Shown one piece after another: positions 1 through 8,677 of a stretch of DNA of 64,000 bases (positions within the stretch are counted from its first letter, which is position 1; every line of letters begins with the position of its first letter). The notes below the pieces were generated by a model. The model saw only the letters and a list, made by a program, of their open reading frames with translations. It was not told the origin of the DNA and ran no database searches. The DNA comes from an uncultured Mobiluncus sp. (GTDB taxonomy: Bacteria; Actinomycetota; Actinomycetes; Actinomycetales; Actinomycetaceae): assembly GCF_947087965.1 (NCBI RefSeq), contig NZ_CAMUES010000002.1:367188-431187 (forward strand), read 5' to 3'. Both the position numbers and the translations under genes were made by a program.

Positions 1-235
1 ACACCGGCAGGGCAGCCCCGTAGGGGGCATAAACGGACGAAAATGATGGCGATTCGCAGCGCCCCGAAACTGCCACGGGAGCATTCACGATGAGTCGTTC
101 CGTTTGCAGCGCTGAAAACAGCTCAACCTGCGCTGCCCCCACATCTTTGGCCGCGGCCAGCTCCAGGGCGCGCTGGGTTCCGGGCAGTAAATCACCGCAA
201 TCTGACGAATAGGGATTTTTTGCCAAATGTTTCAT
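1..235 (-). CDS. SseB-like protein, N-terminal part (cut by window edge)
   Basis: An open frame begins at an ATG read leftwards from 235 (M-K-H-L-A-K-N-P-Y) and runs in frame off the left edge, so only about the first 78 residues are visible. The stretch QVELFSALQTERLIVNAPVA looks like the opening helix and strand of actinobacterial SseB-family proteins, in which a helix is followed by a 'R-L-L-V-P-V-V-A' type strand. In many actinobacteria an SseB gene follows hisA and precedes infC, which supports the call by position. It starts 36 bases after the priA stop on the same strand and could be co-transcribed. The function of the family is unclear. The call rests on a short segment and on context. 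Confidence 0.5.
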   Translation of the reverse strand, partial: MKHLAKNPYSSDCGDLLPGTQRALELAAAKDVGAAQVELFSALQTERLIVNAPVAVSGRCESPSFSSVYAPYGAALPV

Positions 236-271
236 GAATGTTGCCGCGCTTTCAAACAGAGTCCCGCAGTT

Positions 272-1006
272 TTACTCCGCCAGACTCGCCAAGGCTTCGG
301 CTACCGTGAATCGTTGCTCATAGATGGCTTTGCCGACAATGACACCCTCCAGGTTCAGGTGGACCCCCGCCAAGTCCCGCAGGGCGTGCAGGTCGCGCAG
401 GGCAGACACACCCCCGCTTGCCACAACTTTTGCCGGACTGGATTGGCACACGTGAGCCAGCAGTTCCAGGTTCGGCCCAGTCAAGGTGCCGTCTTTCGAC
501 ACATCCGTCACCACGTAGCGGGCACACCCCAAGGCGTCCAAATCCCGCACAATCTGGTCCAACAGTGGCCCTTCACTGACCCAGCCGCGTCCATAAACTC
601 GCTCGCCGCGCACGTCCAAACCGATTGCGATACGCTGCCCAAATCGCTCAATGGCCGTGGCGCACCACTCGGGATTTTCGATTGCGGCGGTGCCCAGGTT
701 TACCCGCGCCGCTCCGGCATCGAGCATGCGGCACAGCGAGTCGTCGTCACGTAATCCCCCGCTGACCTCAACTTGCAAACCGGGATAGGCCCTAACCAGG
801 GATTCGACCAGGTCGGCGTTGGAGCCCCGCCCGAAAGCCGCATCCAGGTCGACCAGGTGCAACCACTTGGCGCCAGCCGCCAGGAAGTCCGCCGCAACCT
901 CCCTCGGCTCTCCATAGGTTTTTTCCGTCCCGGCTTTCCCTTCGGTCAATCGGGTCGCTTTCCCGTTCACCAGGTCAATCGCCGGTAACAGCACCATCTG
1001 CGTCAA
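272..1006 (-). CDS. priA: PriA/HisA phosphoribosyl isomerase
   Basis: The 244-residue TIM-barrel enzyme converts ProFAR to PRFAR in histidine synthesis; in actinobacteria the same protein usually also carries out the TrpF reaction. Visible marks are LLPAIDL with Asp11, Arg19, the phosphate-binding SGG at about 83-85, Asp131, the PriA-specific R-G-W at 140-142 and Asp172 in SKDGT. These correspond to Asp11, Arg19, Arg143, Trp145 and Asp175 of the mycobacterial enzyme, so bifunctionality is plausible, but no trp genes are in view to test it. The start is a TTG: an AAAGGA ribosome site lies 6 bases upstream of it, while the ATG three codons later is too far from that site. It is the last clear his gene, 39 bases after hisH. 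Confidence 0.95.
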   Translation of the reverse strand: MTQMVLLPAIDLVNGKATRLTEGKAGTEKTYGEPREVAADFLAAGAKWLHLVDLDAAFGRGSNADLVESLVRAYPGLQVEVSGGLRDDDSLCRMLDAGAARVNLGTAAIENPEWCATAIERFGQRIAIGLDVRGERVYGRGWVSEGPLLDQIVRDLDALGCARYVVTDVSKDGTLTGPNLELLAHVCQSSPAKVVASGGVSALRDLHALRDLAGVHLNLEGVIVGKAIYEQRFTVAEALASLAE

Positions 1007-1045
1007 TGAAAGTCCTTTCCGGGGTCGATTTACGACTCGCCAACT

Positions 1046-1699
1046 TTAGAGCATCTCTAGCCAGTTTGCGAACACGCGAGCCCCGGCTGGTCCGGACTTT
1101 TCCGGGTGAAATTGGGTGGCGCACAAGGCTCGGTTTTCCACGGCCGCCACAAAGTCGGCTCCGTAATGTGCCCAAGACACGAGCGGGGGGCGGAACAGCC
1201 GTCGTGATTCCTCATCCATTCCCAAGGCCTCAGCGGGGTCGCTGAGGCAAGCATAAGAGTGTACGAAATAGAATCTCTCTCCGTCGAGGCCCGCCAACAG
1301 CTGCGACTGGGCCGGGACATGCACCTTTGACCAGCCCATATGCGGTAAACGCGCCGCCGGCAGCGCCGTCACCATTCCGGGCCATTGATTCAGCCCGGCG
1401 GTGACTTCCCCGTTTTCGTCTCCGGAAGTAAACATGACCTGCAAGCCGACACAGATGCCCAGAACCGGGCGGCCTCCAGCGAGCCGGCGTTCAATCATCA
1501 ACGGCGCCCGCGAGGCTTGCAGGGAACGCATTACCGCCGCGAAGGCTCCCACTCCGGGAACGACCAAACCGTCGGCCTGCGCGACTTCAGCCGCGTCAAC
1601 CGAGAGAGACACCTGGGCTCCCGCCCGCTCCAGGGCGTGCGCGACGGAAAGCACATTGCCGTATCCGTGATCCAGAACGACAACTTTAGGGTCGGTCAT
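1046..1699 (-). CDS. hisH: Imidazole glycerol phosphate synthase, glutaminase subunit
   Basis: HisH (217 residues) hydrolyses glutamine and passes ammonia to HisF, which makes imidazole glycerol phosphate and AICAR in the fifth step of the pathway. It is a class I glutamine amidotransferase: the oxyanion strand is at 48-52 (PGVGAF), the nucleophile is Cys83 in GICVGLQ, and His198 with Glu200 lie in QFHPEKS. The ATG at 1699 overlaps the stop of the upstream hypothetical gene by four bases (ATGA), which indicates translational coupling. hisF is not in the window, so the partner subunit must be encoded elsewhere, perhaps further left beyond the SseB-like gene. Length and motifs are typical. Confidence 0.95.
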   Translation of the reverse strand: MTDPKVVVLDHGYGNVLSVAHALERAGAQVSLSVDAAEVAQADGLVVPGVGAFAAVMRSLQASRAPLMIERRLAGGRPVLGICVGLQVMFTSGDENGEVTAGLNQWPGMVTALPAARLPHMGWSKVHVPAQSQLLAGLDGERFYFVHSYACLSDPAEALGMDEESRRLFRPPLVSWAHYGADFVAAVENRALCATQFHPEKSGPAGARVFANWLEML

Positions 1700-2481
1700 G
1701 AGGCGTCCCCCCGCCCTTCTGAGTCCTCACCCCAGGTCGCGTCATCGGAGGAATCTGCCTGACCATGTTGACGCCGGCGTTCCTCGCGGGAATCTTTGAT
1801 ACCTTTACCCAGCATCCGCAACGCTTTCCAGCGGGGCATATCGACGGTATCAACCGCCCCGTCCACATCTGCCGGATTGACCCTCCCCAGCACCAGATCC
1901 TCGATGACCATTGGCATCTGCGCAATGACCAAGCCGGCCGGCAAATCCACCTCAAAAGCCTGATTGGCCCAGCGGCCCGCCAGGACTTGACCGGTCACTC
2001 CGGGTTCCTGTTCGGTGCCGGGAGCCAGCAAGGCAGAAAACACCACCACCGGCATTCGAATAATCTCAGTAAGCGTAGACGCCACCGTATCCAAGTCCGA
2101 GTCCAGCTCATTGAGGCTTTCAACCAGCAGTGCCATTCCCCACTGTTCTTCGGTCAACTCCAGGTTTTGTACCACCAGCGCCCCGGCGTCCGTCGGCACC
2201 ACCACGGCCGAAATATCACTCAACGCACACAGCGCCCCCAAGGCTTCCGCCGAAGCCACCGGAGTTAAGAAACACGCGGTGGCTCGCCGGTTCACCAGCG
2301 GAGGCTCCGATTCTTCCGGTAAATCCAGCTTTTCGTCCGAGCCTAAAATCGGGGATTCCGGTTCAAAGTCAACATCTCCCAGTTTGGCGATGAGGTCGGC
2401 AAACTCGGCATCGTAGGCCTGCTGGTCGCCAGGTTTGTCCCCTCTGTCCTCAGGATTTCGGGCTTCTTGCGGTTCACTCAT
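1696..2481 (-). CDS. Conserved-looking hypothetical protein in the his operon
   Basis: This 261-residue acidic protein sits between hisB (18 bases upstream) and hisH (four-base overlap downstream), so it is surely expressed with them. An ATG at 2481 is preferred because AAAGG lies six bases before it; a GTG one codon earlier is also open. Residues 1-65 are charged and rich in Asp, Glu and Pro, probably disordered. The middle (about 65-200) alternates strands and helices, and the last 30 residues are charged and likely disordered. No catalytic motif, signal peptide or membrane segment is seen. The middle part vaguely recalls SseB-type folds, but I do not recognise the family. Similar unassigned genes occur inside his operons of related actinobacteria. 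Confidence 0.75.
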   Translation of the reverse strand: MSEPQEARNPEDRGDKPGDQQAYDAEFADLIAKLGDVDFEPESPILGSDEKLDLPEESEPPLVNRRATACFLTPVASAEALGALCALSDISAVVVPTDAGALVVQNLELTEEQWGMALLVESLNELDSDLDTVASTLTEIIRMPVVVFSALLAPGTEQEPGVTGQVLAGRWANQAFEVDLPAGLVIAQMPMVIEDLVLGRVNPADVDGAVDTVDMPRWKALRMLGKGIKDSREERRRQHGQADSSDDATWGEDSEGRGDAS

Positions 2482-2499
2482 CACTAGCCTTTCCCGATG

Positions 2500-3114
2500 C
2501 TACAGAGTTCCTTTGGTGGAGGGGACGCCCACCACCCGCGGATCGTATTCCACCGCGGCCTTTAACGCCCGCGCGAGGGCCTTGAACTGGGCCTCCACGA
2601 TGTGGTGCGGGTCCCGGCCCGCCAACAGGCGCAGATGTAGGCATATCCCGGCATTCAGCGCCAGGGATTCAAACACGTGATAGGTCAGCGAGCCGGTGAA
2701 GTGTCCGCCGATGAGGTGATACTGCTGGCCTTCCGGTTCCCCCTCGCAAACAACGTAGGGCCGTCCCGCCAAATCCACCACGGCGTGAGCCAAAGCCTCA
2801 TCCAGAGGCACGCACGCGTCACCGAAACGGCGGATACCGGCCTTGTCCCCCAACGCTTCGCGCAGCGCCTGACCCAGAACTATGGCCGTATCCTCCACCG
2901 TGTGATGGACATCAATGTCGGTGTCTCCCGTGGCTTCAATATCCAAATCAATCAGGGAATGACGTGCCAAAGCGGTGAGCATGTGGTCATAGAACGGCAC
3001 CGTGGTGTGTATGTTGGCTTGGCCCGTCCCATCCAGGTTCACCCGCACTTTTACTCGCGATTCCGACGTTTCCCGCGTGACCTGCGCCACCCGGGGCATC
3101 CGAGTTTCGTTCAT
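2500..3114 (-). CDS. hisB: Imidazoleglycerol-phosphate dehydratase
   Basis: HisB dehydrates imidazole glycerol phosphate to imidazole acetol phosphate, the sixth step of histidine synthesis. The 204-residue length matches the monofunctional enzyme with no phosphatase domain fused. The two metal-binding halves are visible as FYDHML near 41, HHTVED at 70-75 and the HHIVEAQFKALARAL stretch starting at 170; these His and Glu residues bind the manganese ions of the 24-subunit enzyme. The ATG at 3114 overlaps the hisC stop by four bases (ATGA). Histidinol phosphatase, the other function found in bifunctional HisB proteins, is not encoded in this window. Confidence 0.96.
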   Translation of the reverse strand: MNETRMPRVAQVTRETSESRVKVRVNLDGTGQANIHTTVPFYDHMLTALARHSLIDLDIEATGDTDIDVHHTVEDTAIVLGQALREALGDKAGIRRFGDACVPLDEALAHAVVDLAGRPYVVCEGEPEGQQYHLIGGHFTGSLTYHVFESLALNAGICLHLRLLAGRDPHHIVEAQFKALARALKAAVEYDPRVVGVPSTKGTL

Positions 3115-4250
3115 TGCAATACCTCCTTCAGGGCGGAGAGAAACACCTCGGTTTCCTCCTCGGTGCCCACGCTGGCCCGCAACCAGCCATCGGGTCCGAC
3201 TACGCGAATCAATACGCCGCGGTCAAGTAAATCTTGCCAGACTTTTTGGCGGTCGCCGAACTTTCCAAAGAAAACAAAGTTCGTATCCGATTCTGCCACG
3301 CTCAACCCCATTTCTCGCAGGGTTTGCACCATCCGGTCGCGAGTATGACGCATTTTGTCCACCTGGGCTTGCAACAAATCTGACTGGGACAGTGCCGCCA
3401 GAGCTGCCGCTTGGGTCAAAGCCGACAGGTGATAGGGCAAACGCACCAGCATGAGCTGGGAAATAATCTGGGGATGGGCCGCCAAGTACCCCAACCGCAA
3501 ACCGGCCATTGCGAAAGCCTTGGACATAGTTCTGGACACCACCAAGTGCGGGTGCGCCGCCAACAGTTCCAGTGCGGAAGGTACCCCATCACGGCGAAAC
3601 TCGCCGTAGGCTTCGTCAATGACCACCAGGGTCGCGCTCCCGTGCGGTCCGCTGGTACGAGTAAAACTCAGGATTTCAGCTACGTCCGCGGAACTCAGGT
3701 GGGTTCCCGTGGGATTGTTGGGGGAAGCCAGTACCAGCAGCGCCGGGTGAGCGCGGGCTACAGCTTGCTGTAACGCGGCCACGTCCACGGAAAAATCCTC
3801 CCGCCGCGGCACGTCCAGTAACTCGGTGAGGGTGTTGCGAGCGTATTCGGGATACATCGAGTACGTGGGCGAGGACGACAGCGCCGGATGTCCCGGCCCC
3901 CCAAAAGCACTGAACAAATGATGCATGACCTCGTTAGAGCCATTCGCGGCCCACAGCCATTCGGGAGCCACCCGCACCCCGGATTCTCGCTCTAGATAAT
4001 CGCTCAAGGCAAGGCGTAGAGCCGGAAAATCCCGGTCAGGATAACGATTCAAGCTGCCCGCCGCCTCGCGCACCGCCGCGGTAATCGCTTCTATCACCGG
4101 AGCCGGCACGGGATAGGGGTTTTCGTTCACATTGATGGCCACCGGTACCTGCAGCTGAGGAGCCCCGTAGGGTTCGAGCCCCGCCAAGTCCTCGCGCAAG
4201 GGCAGTTGCATGGAGCCTTCCGGCGTGGCAACGGCGTCTGTTGCGCTCAT
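3111..4250 (-). CDS. hisC: Histidinol-phosphate aminotransferase
   Basis: HisC is a fold-type I PLP enzyme that transfers an amino group from glutamate to imidazole acetol phosphate. The 379-residue chain has NENPY near 42-46, NPTG at 179-182, DEAY at 212-215, the PLP-binding lysine at 244 within SRTMSKAFAMAG, and the following LRLGY. The start codon ATG follows the hisD stop TAA directly with no gap, and the 3' end overlaps hisB. In some actinobacteria the enzyme also accepts aromatic amino acids, but nothing here decides that. Length and motif order are standard for the family. Confidence 0.96.
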   Translation of the reverse strand: MSATDAVATPEGSMQLPLREDLAGLEPYGAPQLQVPVAINVNENPYPVPAPVIEAITAAVREAAGSLNRYPDRDFPALRLALSDYLERESGVRVAPEWLWAANGSNEVMHHLFSAFGGPGHPALSSSPTYSMYPEYARNTLTELLDVPRREDFSVDVAALQQAVARAHPALLVLASPNNPTGTHLSSADVAEILSFTRTSGPHGSATLVVIDEAYGEFRRDGVPSALELLAAHPHLVVSRTMSKAFAMAGLRLGYLAAHPQIISQLMLVRLPYHLSALTQAAALAALSQSDLLQAQVDKMRHTRDRMVQTLREMGLSVAESDTNFVFFGKFGDRQKVWQDLLDRGVLIRVVGPDGWLRASVGTEEETEVFLSALKEVLQ

Positions 4251-5582
4251 TTACTTGCCTTCCCGACGTGCCAGCAGGGATGCTCCGTGGCCTTCCAGGT
4301 CCTCGGCATGACTGAATACCACCAGGCGGTCGGTCAGCGCGTCCGCGGCTTGTTGGGTGTATTCAATCTGTTGCACGGACTTCAGGAATGCCATCACGTT
4401 CAGGCCCGATGCGTGGGAGGCGGTGCCTCCGGTGGGCAAGACGTGGTTGGAGCCTGCCAGGTAGTCCCCCAGCGGCACCGGGGTGTAGTCGCCGACGAAG
4501 ATTGCCCCCGCATTGTGAATTTTTGCTGCCACTTCGCGGGCATCAGCGGTTTGAATTTCGAGGTGTTCAGCTCCGTAAGCGTTAGCCACGGCAATGGATT
4601 GTTCGATATCCCGAGTGAGGATAGCACCCGATTGCGGCCCGGATAGGGCGGTGGCGATACGTTCGTGATGGTCACGTTGGGGAACCAGGCGCTCCAGTTC
4701 CGCTCTCACCTGGGTCACAAGTTCGGACGAGTCGGTAATCAGGACCGAGGCGGCGGCCGGGTCGTGTTCGGCTTGGCTGATTAAATCCGCAGCGACAAAT
4801 TTCGGCGTGGCGCTGCTGTCCGCGATGATGGCAATCTCGGTCGTACCGGCCTCCGCGTCGATACCGCAGACGCTGGACACCACACGTTTCGCGGCCGCAA
4901 CATAGATATTGCCCGGACCGGTAACGACGTCCACAGGCTCCACCAAAACCTGACCATCCTCGGCCGTCTCGCCCTTGGCACCGTAAGCAAACGCACCAAT
5001 CGCTCCGGCCCCGCCCATGGCATAGACTTCGTTCACGCCCAATAAAGCGCAGGTCGCCAGCACGGTGGGGTGTACCGAGCCCCCGAAAGCCTGCTGCGCC
5101 GGAGAGGCCAAAGCAATCTGGCTCACCCCCGCCACCTGTGCCGCCACCACGTTCATGATGACCGAGCTGGGATAGACCGCGAGCCCGCCCGGAACGTACA
5201 GTCCCACGCGCCGCACCGGAATCCAGCGTTGCGTAACGGTGCCACCGGGAATAATTTCGGTAACGACCGGCCGAGGCAGCTGCGCCTCGTGACCTTTCCG
5301 GTTATTGGCAATGGACGTTTCAATCGCTTCGCGCAGCCCCGAATCCAGTTCCTGTAAAGCTCTCTCAATTTCAGCCGCCGGGACCCGCAACAGGCGGGGA
5401 CGCACCCGGTCAAACTGCTCGGCTTGGTCACGCAGGGCCTTAGCACCTTCACGGCGCACCGCATCGATTAGGGGCACCACCGCCTCCACCGCCCGCTCGA
5501 CATTGAGAGCCGCCCGGGGCAGCCGCTCGCGCAGCACCGCGGCATCTACGTTTTCTTTTGAAAAATCCAATACGTTGAACAC
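4251..5582 (-). CDS. hisD: Histidinol dehydrogenase
   Basis: HisD (443 residues) oxidises histidinol to histidine in two NAD-dependent steps using one zinc ion. Key segments are the PGG at 131-133, the GPGNIYVAAAK motif at 222-232, Gln270 and His273 in SQAEHDP (zinc ligands), Glu339-His340 in AEHLEI (catalytic pair) and Asp373-His380 in the DYLAGSNH segment. The GTG at 5582 gives the usual short lead before the first strand (MFNVLDF), but no good ribosome site precedes it; an ATG eight to ten bases earlier is out of frame. Only 15 bases separate it from the stop of the upstream sugar permease, so there is no room for a normal promoter there. Confidence 0.95.
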   Translation of the reverse strand: MFNVLDFSKENVDAAVLRERLPRAALNVERAVEAVVPLIDAVRREGAKALRDQAEQFDRVRPRLLRVPAAEIERALQELDSGLREAIETSIANNRKGHEAQLPRPVVTEIIPGGTVTQRWIPVRRVGLYVPGGLAVYPSSVIMNVVAAQVAGVSQIALASPAQQAFGGSVHPTVLATCALLGVNEVYAMGGAGAIGAFAYGAKGETAEDGQVLVEPVDVVTGPGNIYVAAAKRVVSSVCGIDAEAGTTEIAIIADSSATPKFVAADLISQAEHDPAAASVLITDSSELVTQVRAELERLVPQRDHHERIATALSGPQSGAILTRDIEQSIAVANAYGAEHLEIQTADAREVAAKIHNAGAIFVGDYTPVPLGDYLAGSNHVLPTGGTASHASGLNVMAFLKSVQQIEYTQQAADALTDRLVVFSHAEDLEGHGASLLARREGK

Positions 5583-5597
5583 AGTAACATCTTACAG

Positions 5598-6434
5598 CTA
5601 TCCCTTAGTAGCACCTTGGGTTAGGCCAGCTACAATCCACTTGCTAGCGAAAGAGAACAATATCATGGTGGGAAAAATCGTCAACACAGCGGCTGCAGAC
5701 ATCGGCCCCCATTCAATGTTGAAACTTGAGATGAAACTGTTCAACGCAGTGGGAATCGTACGTTTAGAATCCGAGTTGATTAGGGTTACAGACAAGAACA
5801 GCTCATTCCAAATATTGACAAAGTTGAAGATGAAAGTGGCTGTAATCCCCGGCAACATAACCGGAACGATAATACGCCAAAGCGCAGAGAACCTGTTCAA
5901 ACCATCAACCATGGCTGCCTCTTCGAGAGAGTCAGGGACGTTGTCGAAGAACCCTCGCAACATAATCGAGGAGAATGGTATGGTCATGGCGATGTAGATG
6001 AGGATGAGACCCGCACGGGTATCAACCAGACCCAGAGTGGTGAACATCTGGTATAGCGGACCAAGAGCGATGAACATCGGTATCATCTGCGTGATGAGAA
6101 AGGCGATGAGCACCGCCCCTTTCGATCGAAAAGTAAAACGTGACAGAGTATAACCGCTAAGGAGAGCAATCAACGTAGCCACAATCGAACCCAACAGGGC
6201 CACCGTCAATGAGTTGAACATATAGGTGCCGAACTGAGCCTTGGAGAAAAGATTCGTGTAGTTTTCTAACGAAAAAACGCGTGGCCAATAGCGGACGGGA
6301 TATTCCGCGATTTGATTGGCTGGCTTGAAAGACGTGAGGAGAATCCAATACAGCGGGAACACCGTAATGATAAGCCACAGGCTCAAGCCGCAGAATTTGA
6401 TTATCTTAAGATACATCGGTGTCTTATTTAGCAT
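5598..6434 (-). CDS. Carbohydrate ABC transporter permease (MalG type)
   Basis: This is the second integral membrane subunit of a CUT1-type importer, about 278 residues with six predicted membrane helices starting near residue 12. The inner-membrane loop contains the EAA-like sequence DNVPDSLEEAAMVDGLNRFS, where an ATPase would dock. Two adjacent ATG codons (6437 and 6434) follow GAGGAG; the second has the better spacing of about five bases and is used here. The gene overlaps the end of the MalF-type permease. No ATP-binding gene is present in the cassette, so the importer probably borrows a shared MsiK-like ATPase. The substrate cannot be read from the sequence. Codon use looks more A/T-rich than the his genes next door. 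Confidence 0.9.
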   Translation of the reverse strand: MLNKTPMYLKIIKFCGLSLWLIITVFPLYWILLTSFKPANQIAEYPVRYWPRVFSLENYTNLFSKAQFGTYMFNSLTVALLGSIVATLIALLSGYTLSRFTFRSKGAVLIAFLITQMIPMFIALGPLYQMFTTLGLVDTRAGLILIYIAMTIPFSSIMLRGFFDNVPDSLEEAAMVDGLNRFSALWRIIVPVMLPGITATFIFNFVNIWNELFLSVTLINSDSKRTIPTALNSFISSFNIEWGPMSAAAVLTIFPTMILFSFASKWIVAGLTQGATKG

Positions 6435-7368
6435 CATTACTCCTCGTCAAGAGCAACAGATACACTCCGGTAAACACTGTGAGAACGCCGACCACGATGA
6501 AGCCCAATGCGGAGGCCAAGCCATAACTGCCCTGCTGGGTGAACTGAATCATCCAAGTCGTTGCGATGTGTGTCTGGTTGCCGGGCCCTCCCCCGGTCAT
6601 CGCGTAGATGATATCCGGGAAGTTAAAAATCCAGATTATGCGCAGCAAAACTGTAAGTACCAAAGTCGAACGAATCGAAGGAATCATGATACTGAACAGA
6701 GTGCGCGTACGGCTCGCGCCATCAATCGCCGCTGCTTCCAACATATCTTGAGGCACAGATTGCAAGGCTGCCAAAATCATAATTGCGAAGAAAGCCACTC
6801 CGTACCAGATGTTCGCGATAATCACGGCAACGAAAGCTAACTCCGGTTTCGCTAACCATGGGACAGGAGAATCCACGATGCCGACCCGCATTAACAAGTC
6901 ATTGAACACACCGAACTCACTATTGAACATCCACCTGAAGAGGATGCCAATCAAGAACCCTGACACTGCCCAGGGGTAAAAAATAACAGCTTGATACAAA
7001 CCTCTGAACCTGAAGCGATTGCGCAAGGCTAAAGCTATTAAGAACCCGATTACGAACTGGGGAATGAGAGATGCTGCTACCCAGATGAGCGAGTTCACCA
7101 TGGTGTGCAGAAATAGAGGATTCGAGATGAGTTCATGGAAGTTACCGAGACCAACAAACGGGGTGTCATTGAGATCCCACAAGTTCCATTTTCGGAAAGC
7201 CATCTGGGCGCCACGTAGCATCGGATAGTAGGTGAAAATGGCTACAAAGATGAAGGCGGGCGCCAGAAATGCCATTATCGTCAGGGCAGACCTGCTCGAG
7301 AATGGGCGACGGCTGTGGGCGCGCCCGCTTTCGTCAGACGCACCCACAGCTTTCTTCCCTGAAAACAT
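6424..7368 (-). CDS. Carbohydrate ABC transporter permease (MalF type)
   Basis: This is the first membrane subunit of the importer, about 314 residues with six helices beginning near residue 27 after a short charged cytoplasmic lead. The EAA-like loop QSVPQDMLEAAAIDGASRTR is clear. I use the ATG at 7368, which has AAGG nine bases upstream and leaves a short gap after the lipoprotein stop. A GTG at 7386 would add six residues and overlap that stop by 13 bases. The 3' end overlaps the next permease by about ten bases. It forms the translocation pore with that protein. The family is certain, the sugar is not. Confidence 0.9.
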   Translation of the reverse strand: MFSGKKAVGASDESGRAHSRRPFSSRSALTIMAFLAPAFIFVAIFTYYPMLRGAQMAFRKWNLWDLNDTPFVGLGNFHELISNPLFLHTMVNSLIWVAASLIPQFVIGFLIALALRNRFRFRGLYQAVIFYPWAVSGFLIGILFRWMFNSEFGVFNDLLMRVGIVDSPVPWLAKPELAFVAVIIANIWYGVAFFAIMILAALQSVPQDMLEAAAIDGASRTRTLFSIMIPSIRSTLVLTVLLRIIWIFNFPDIIYAMTGGGPGNQTHIATTWMIQFTQQGSYGLASALGFIVVGVLTVFTGVYLLLLTRSNDAK

Positions 7369-7373
7369 CGTAG

Positions 7374-8669
7374 CTAACCTTGCCACTTTTCTGTCCAGAA
7401 CTTATCCCACCCGGAGAGCATCTGGGCGGTAGTCATCTGGTTCAAGAGGACCTTCTGCAAGTCTGCTTCTGAACGCTGCATCCATTCGGTCCACCAGGCA
7501 ACCCCGCGAGGTTCCTCAACGGATATCCAGGTATCTGGGTTGGACGTCATTTCTACGTAAGCAGCCCAGGGACCAGTCTTGAAGAATTCGTCTTCCCCAG
7601 CAGCCTGCAGAATCGGCACCAGAGAGTTTTCCTTCGCGAAAGTGGTGGAAGGATCGCCAGCCAGCCATTTCACTAGCTCTACTGCCTCAGCCTTATGCTT
7701 AGAGAACTGCGTCACACCCCAGCCCGCCGTAGCCATTGGCCATGCGGCCTTCCCCGTCGGCCCTACCGGGTTGGGAGCAACACCCCACTGATCCTCAGTC
7801 AGGGACGACTCTTTCACCGTAGCGATTACCTCAGGATCTTGGAGCAGGAAGGCGGTAGAGCCATTGGTGAAGCCCTGCACCATTTCTGCGTAGCCCCAGG
7901 AAACAGAGGACTCCGGGGAACCTGTTTTGTATAGCTCCACATATTTATCTAAGGCAGTTTGAGACTCGGGGGTCGTGAAAATCGTCTTGCCACTCTTAAC
8001 CTTGTAGGCATTGGCTACGTCAAGGTTGTCTGCGTTGTAGGCTTCGAGAATACTCATCAACTGCCCTGCAGAGTTGGGGCCTCCACGGAAGGCGTAACCG
8101 TAGCGGTTTTGCGCGGGATTCTGAATCTTAGCTGCCTGTTCCACCAAGTCTTCCCACGACTTAGGTGCTCCTTCAAAACCAGCCTGTTTCACCAGGTCAG
8201 TCCGATAGAACAAGCTCAGGCCGTAGAAACCATAGGGGATAAAGTAGGACTTCCCATCAGCATTGATGGTGAATTTTTGAGCCTGATTGGTGAGCTTATC
8301 GAGGCCATCCCAAGTTTTGAGATCCGGGGCCATGTCGTAGAGCCACCCGTTATTGCTGAAAGGCCCCACAGTCAGGTCACGAACTTCCAGGACATCAACC
8401 CCGGAACCGGATTGAAGCATTTGCTGTATTTTTTGATCTGCTTGCTCTGTTGGCGGAGAAATCAACTCTACCTTGATATTCGGATGTTCTTTCTCGAAAT
8501 CCTGAAGCAGACCTCGAATCAACTCGGTACGAGCAGGGTTAGTCAAGGACTCCACCATTTGGAGCTTTACAGCTCCTTGTGAGTCATCTCCATTACTTGA
8601 GCTGCAACCAGTTAGCCCAAGTGTCAGGGCAAATGAGGCTGCAATTAACACGGCGATGTGTTTGCGCAT
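7374..8669 (-). CDS. Sugar-type ABC transporter substrate-binding lipoprotein
   Basis: The 431-residue precursor has a signal peptide with lipobox L-T-G-C, so Cys22 would be lipid-anchored outside the membrane after cleavage by LspA. The mature part fits the family 1 extracellular solute-binding proteins: an early VVESLTNPARTEL strand, a FEKEHPNIKVE segment, IPYGFYGLSLFYRTDL in the hinge area and WPMATAGWGV later. Its AGGAGG ribosome site overlaps the stop codon of the upstream aminotransferase gene, so the two are translationally coupled. That link suggests that the ligand and the aminotransferase substrate belong to the same pathway, which is an inference. Ligand identity is unknown. Confidence 0.9.
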   Translation of the reverse strand: MRKHIAVLIAASFALTLGLTGCSSSNGDDSQGAVKLQMVESLTNPARTELIRGLLQDFEKEHPNIKVELISPPTEQADQKIQQMLQSGSGVDVLEVRDLTVGPFSNNGWLYDMAPDLKTWDGLDKLTNQAQKFTINADGKSYFIPYGFYGLSLFYRTDLVKQAGFEGAPKSWEDLVEQAAKIQNPAQNRYGYAFRGGPNSAGQLMSILEAYNADNLDVANAYKVKSGKTIFTTPESQTALDKYVELYKTGSPESSVSWGYAEMVQGFTNGSTAFLLQDPEVIATVKESSLTEDQWGVAPNPVGPTGKAAWPMATAGWGVTQFSKHKAEAVELVKWLAGDPSTTFAKENSLVPILQAAGEDEFFKTGPWAAYVEMTSNPDTWISVEEPRGVAWWTEWMQRSEADLQKVLLNQMTTAQMLSGWDKFWTEKWQG

Positions 8670-8677
8670 TATTCCTC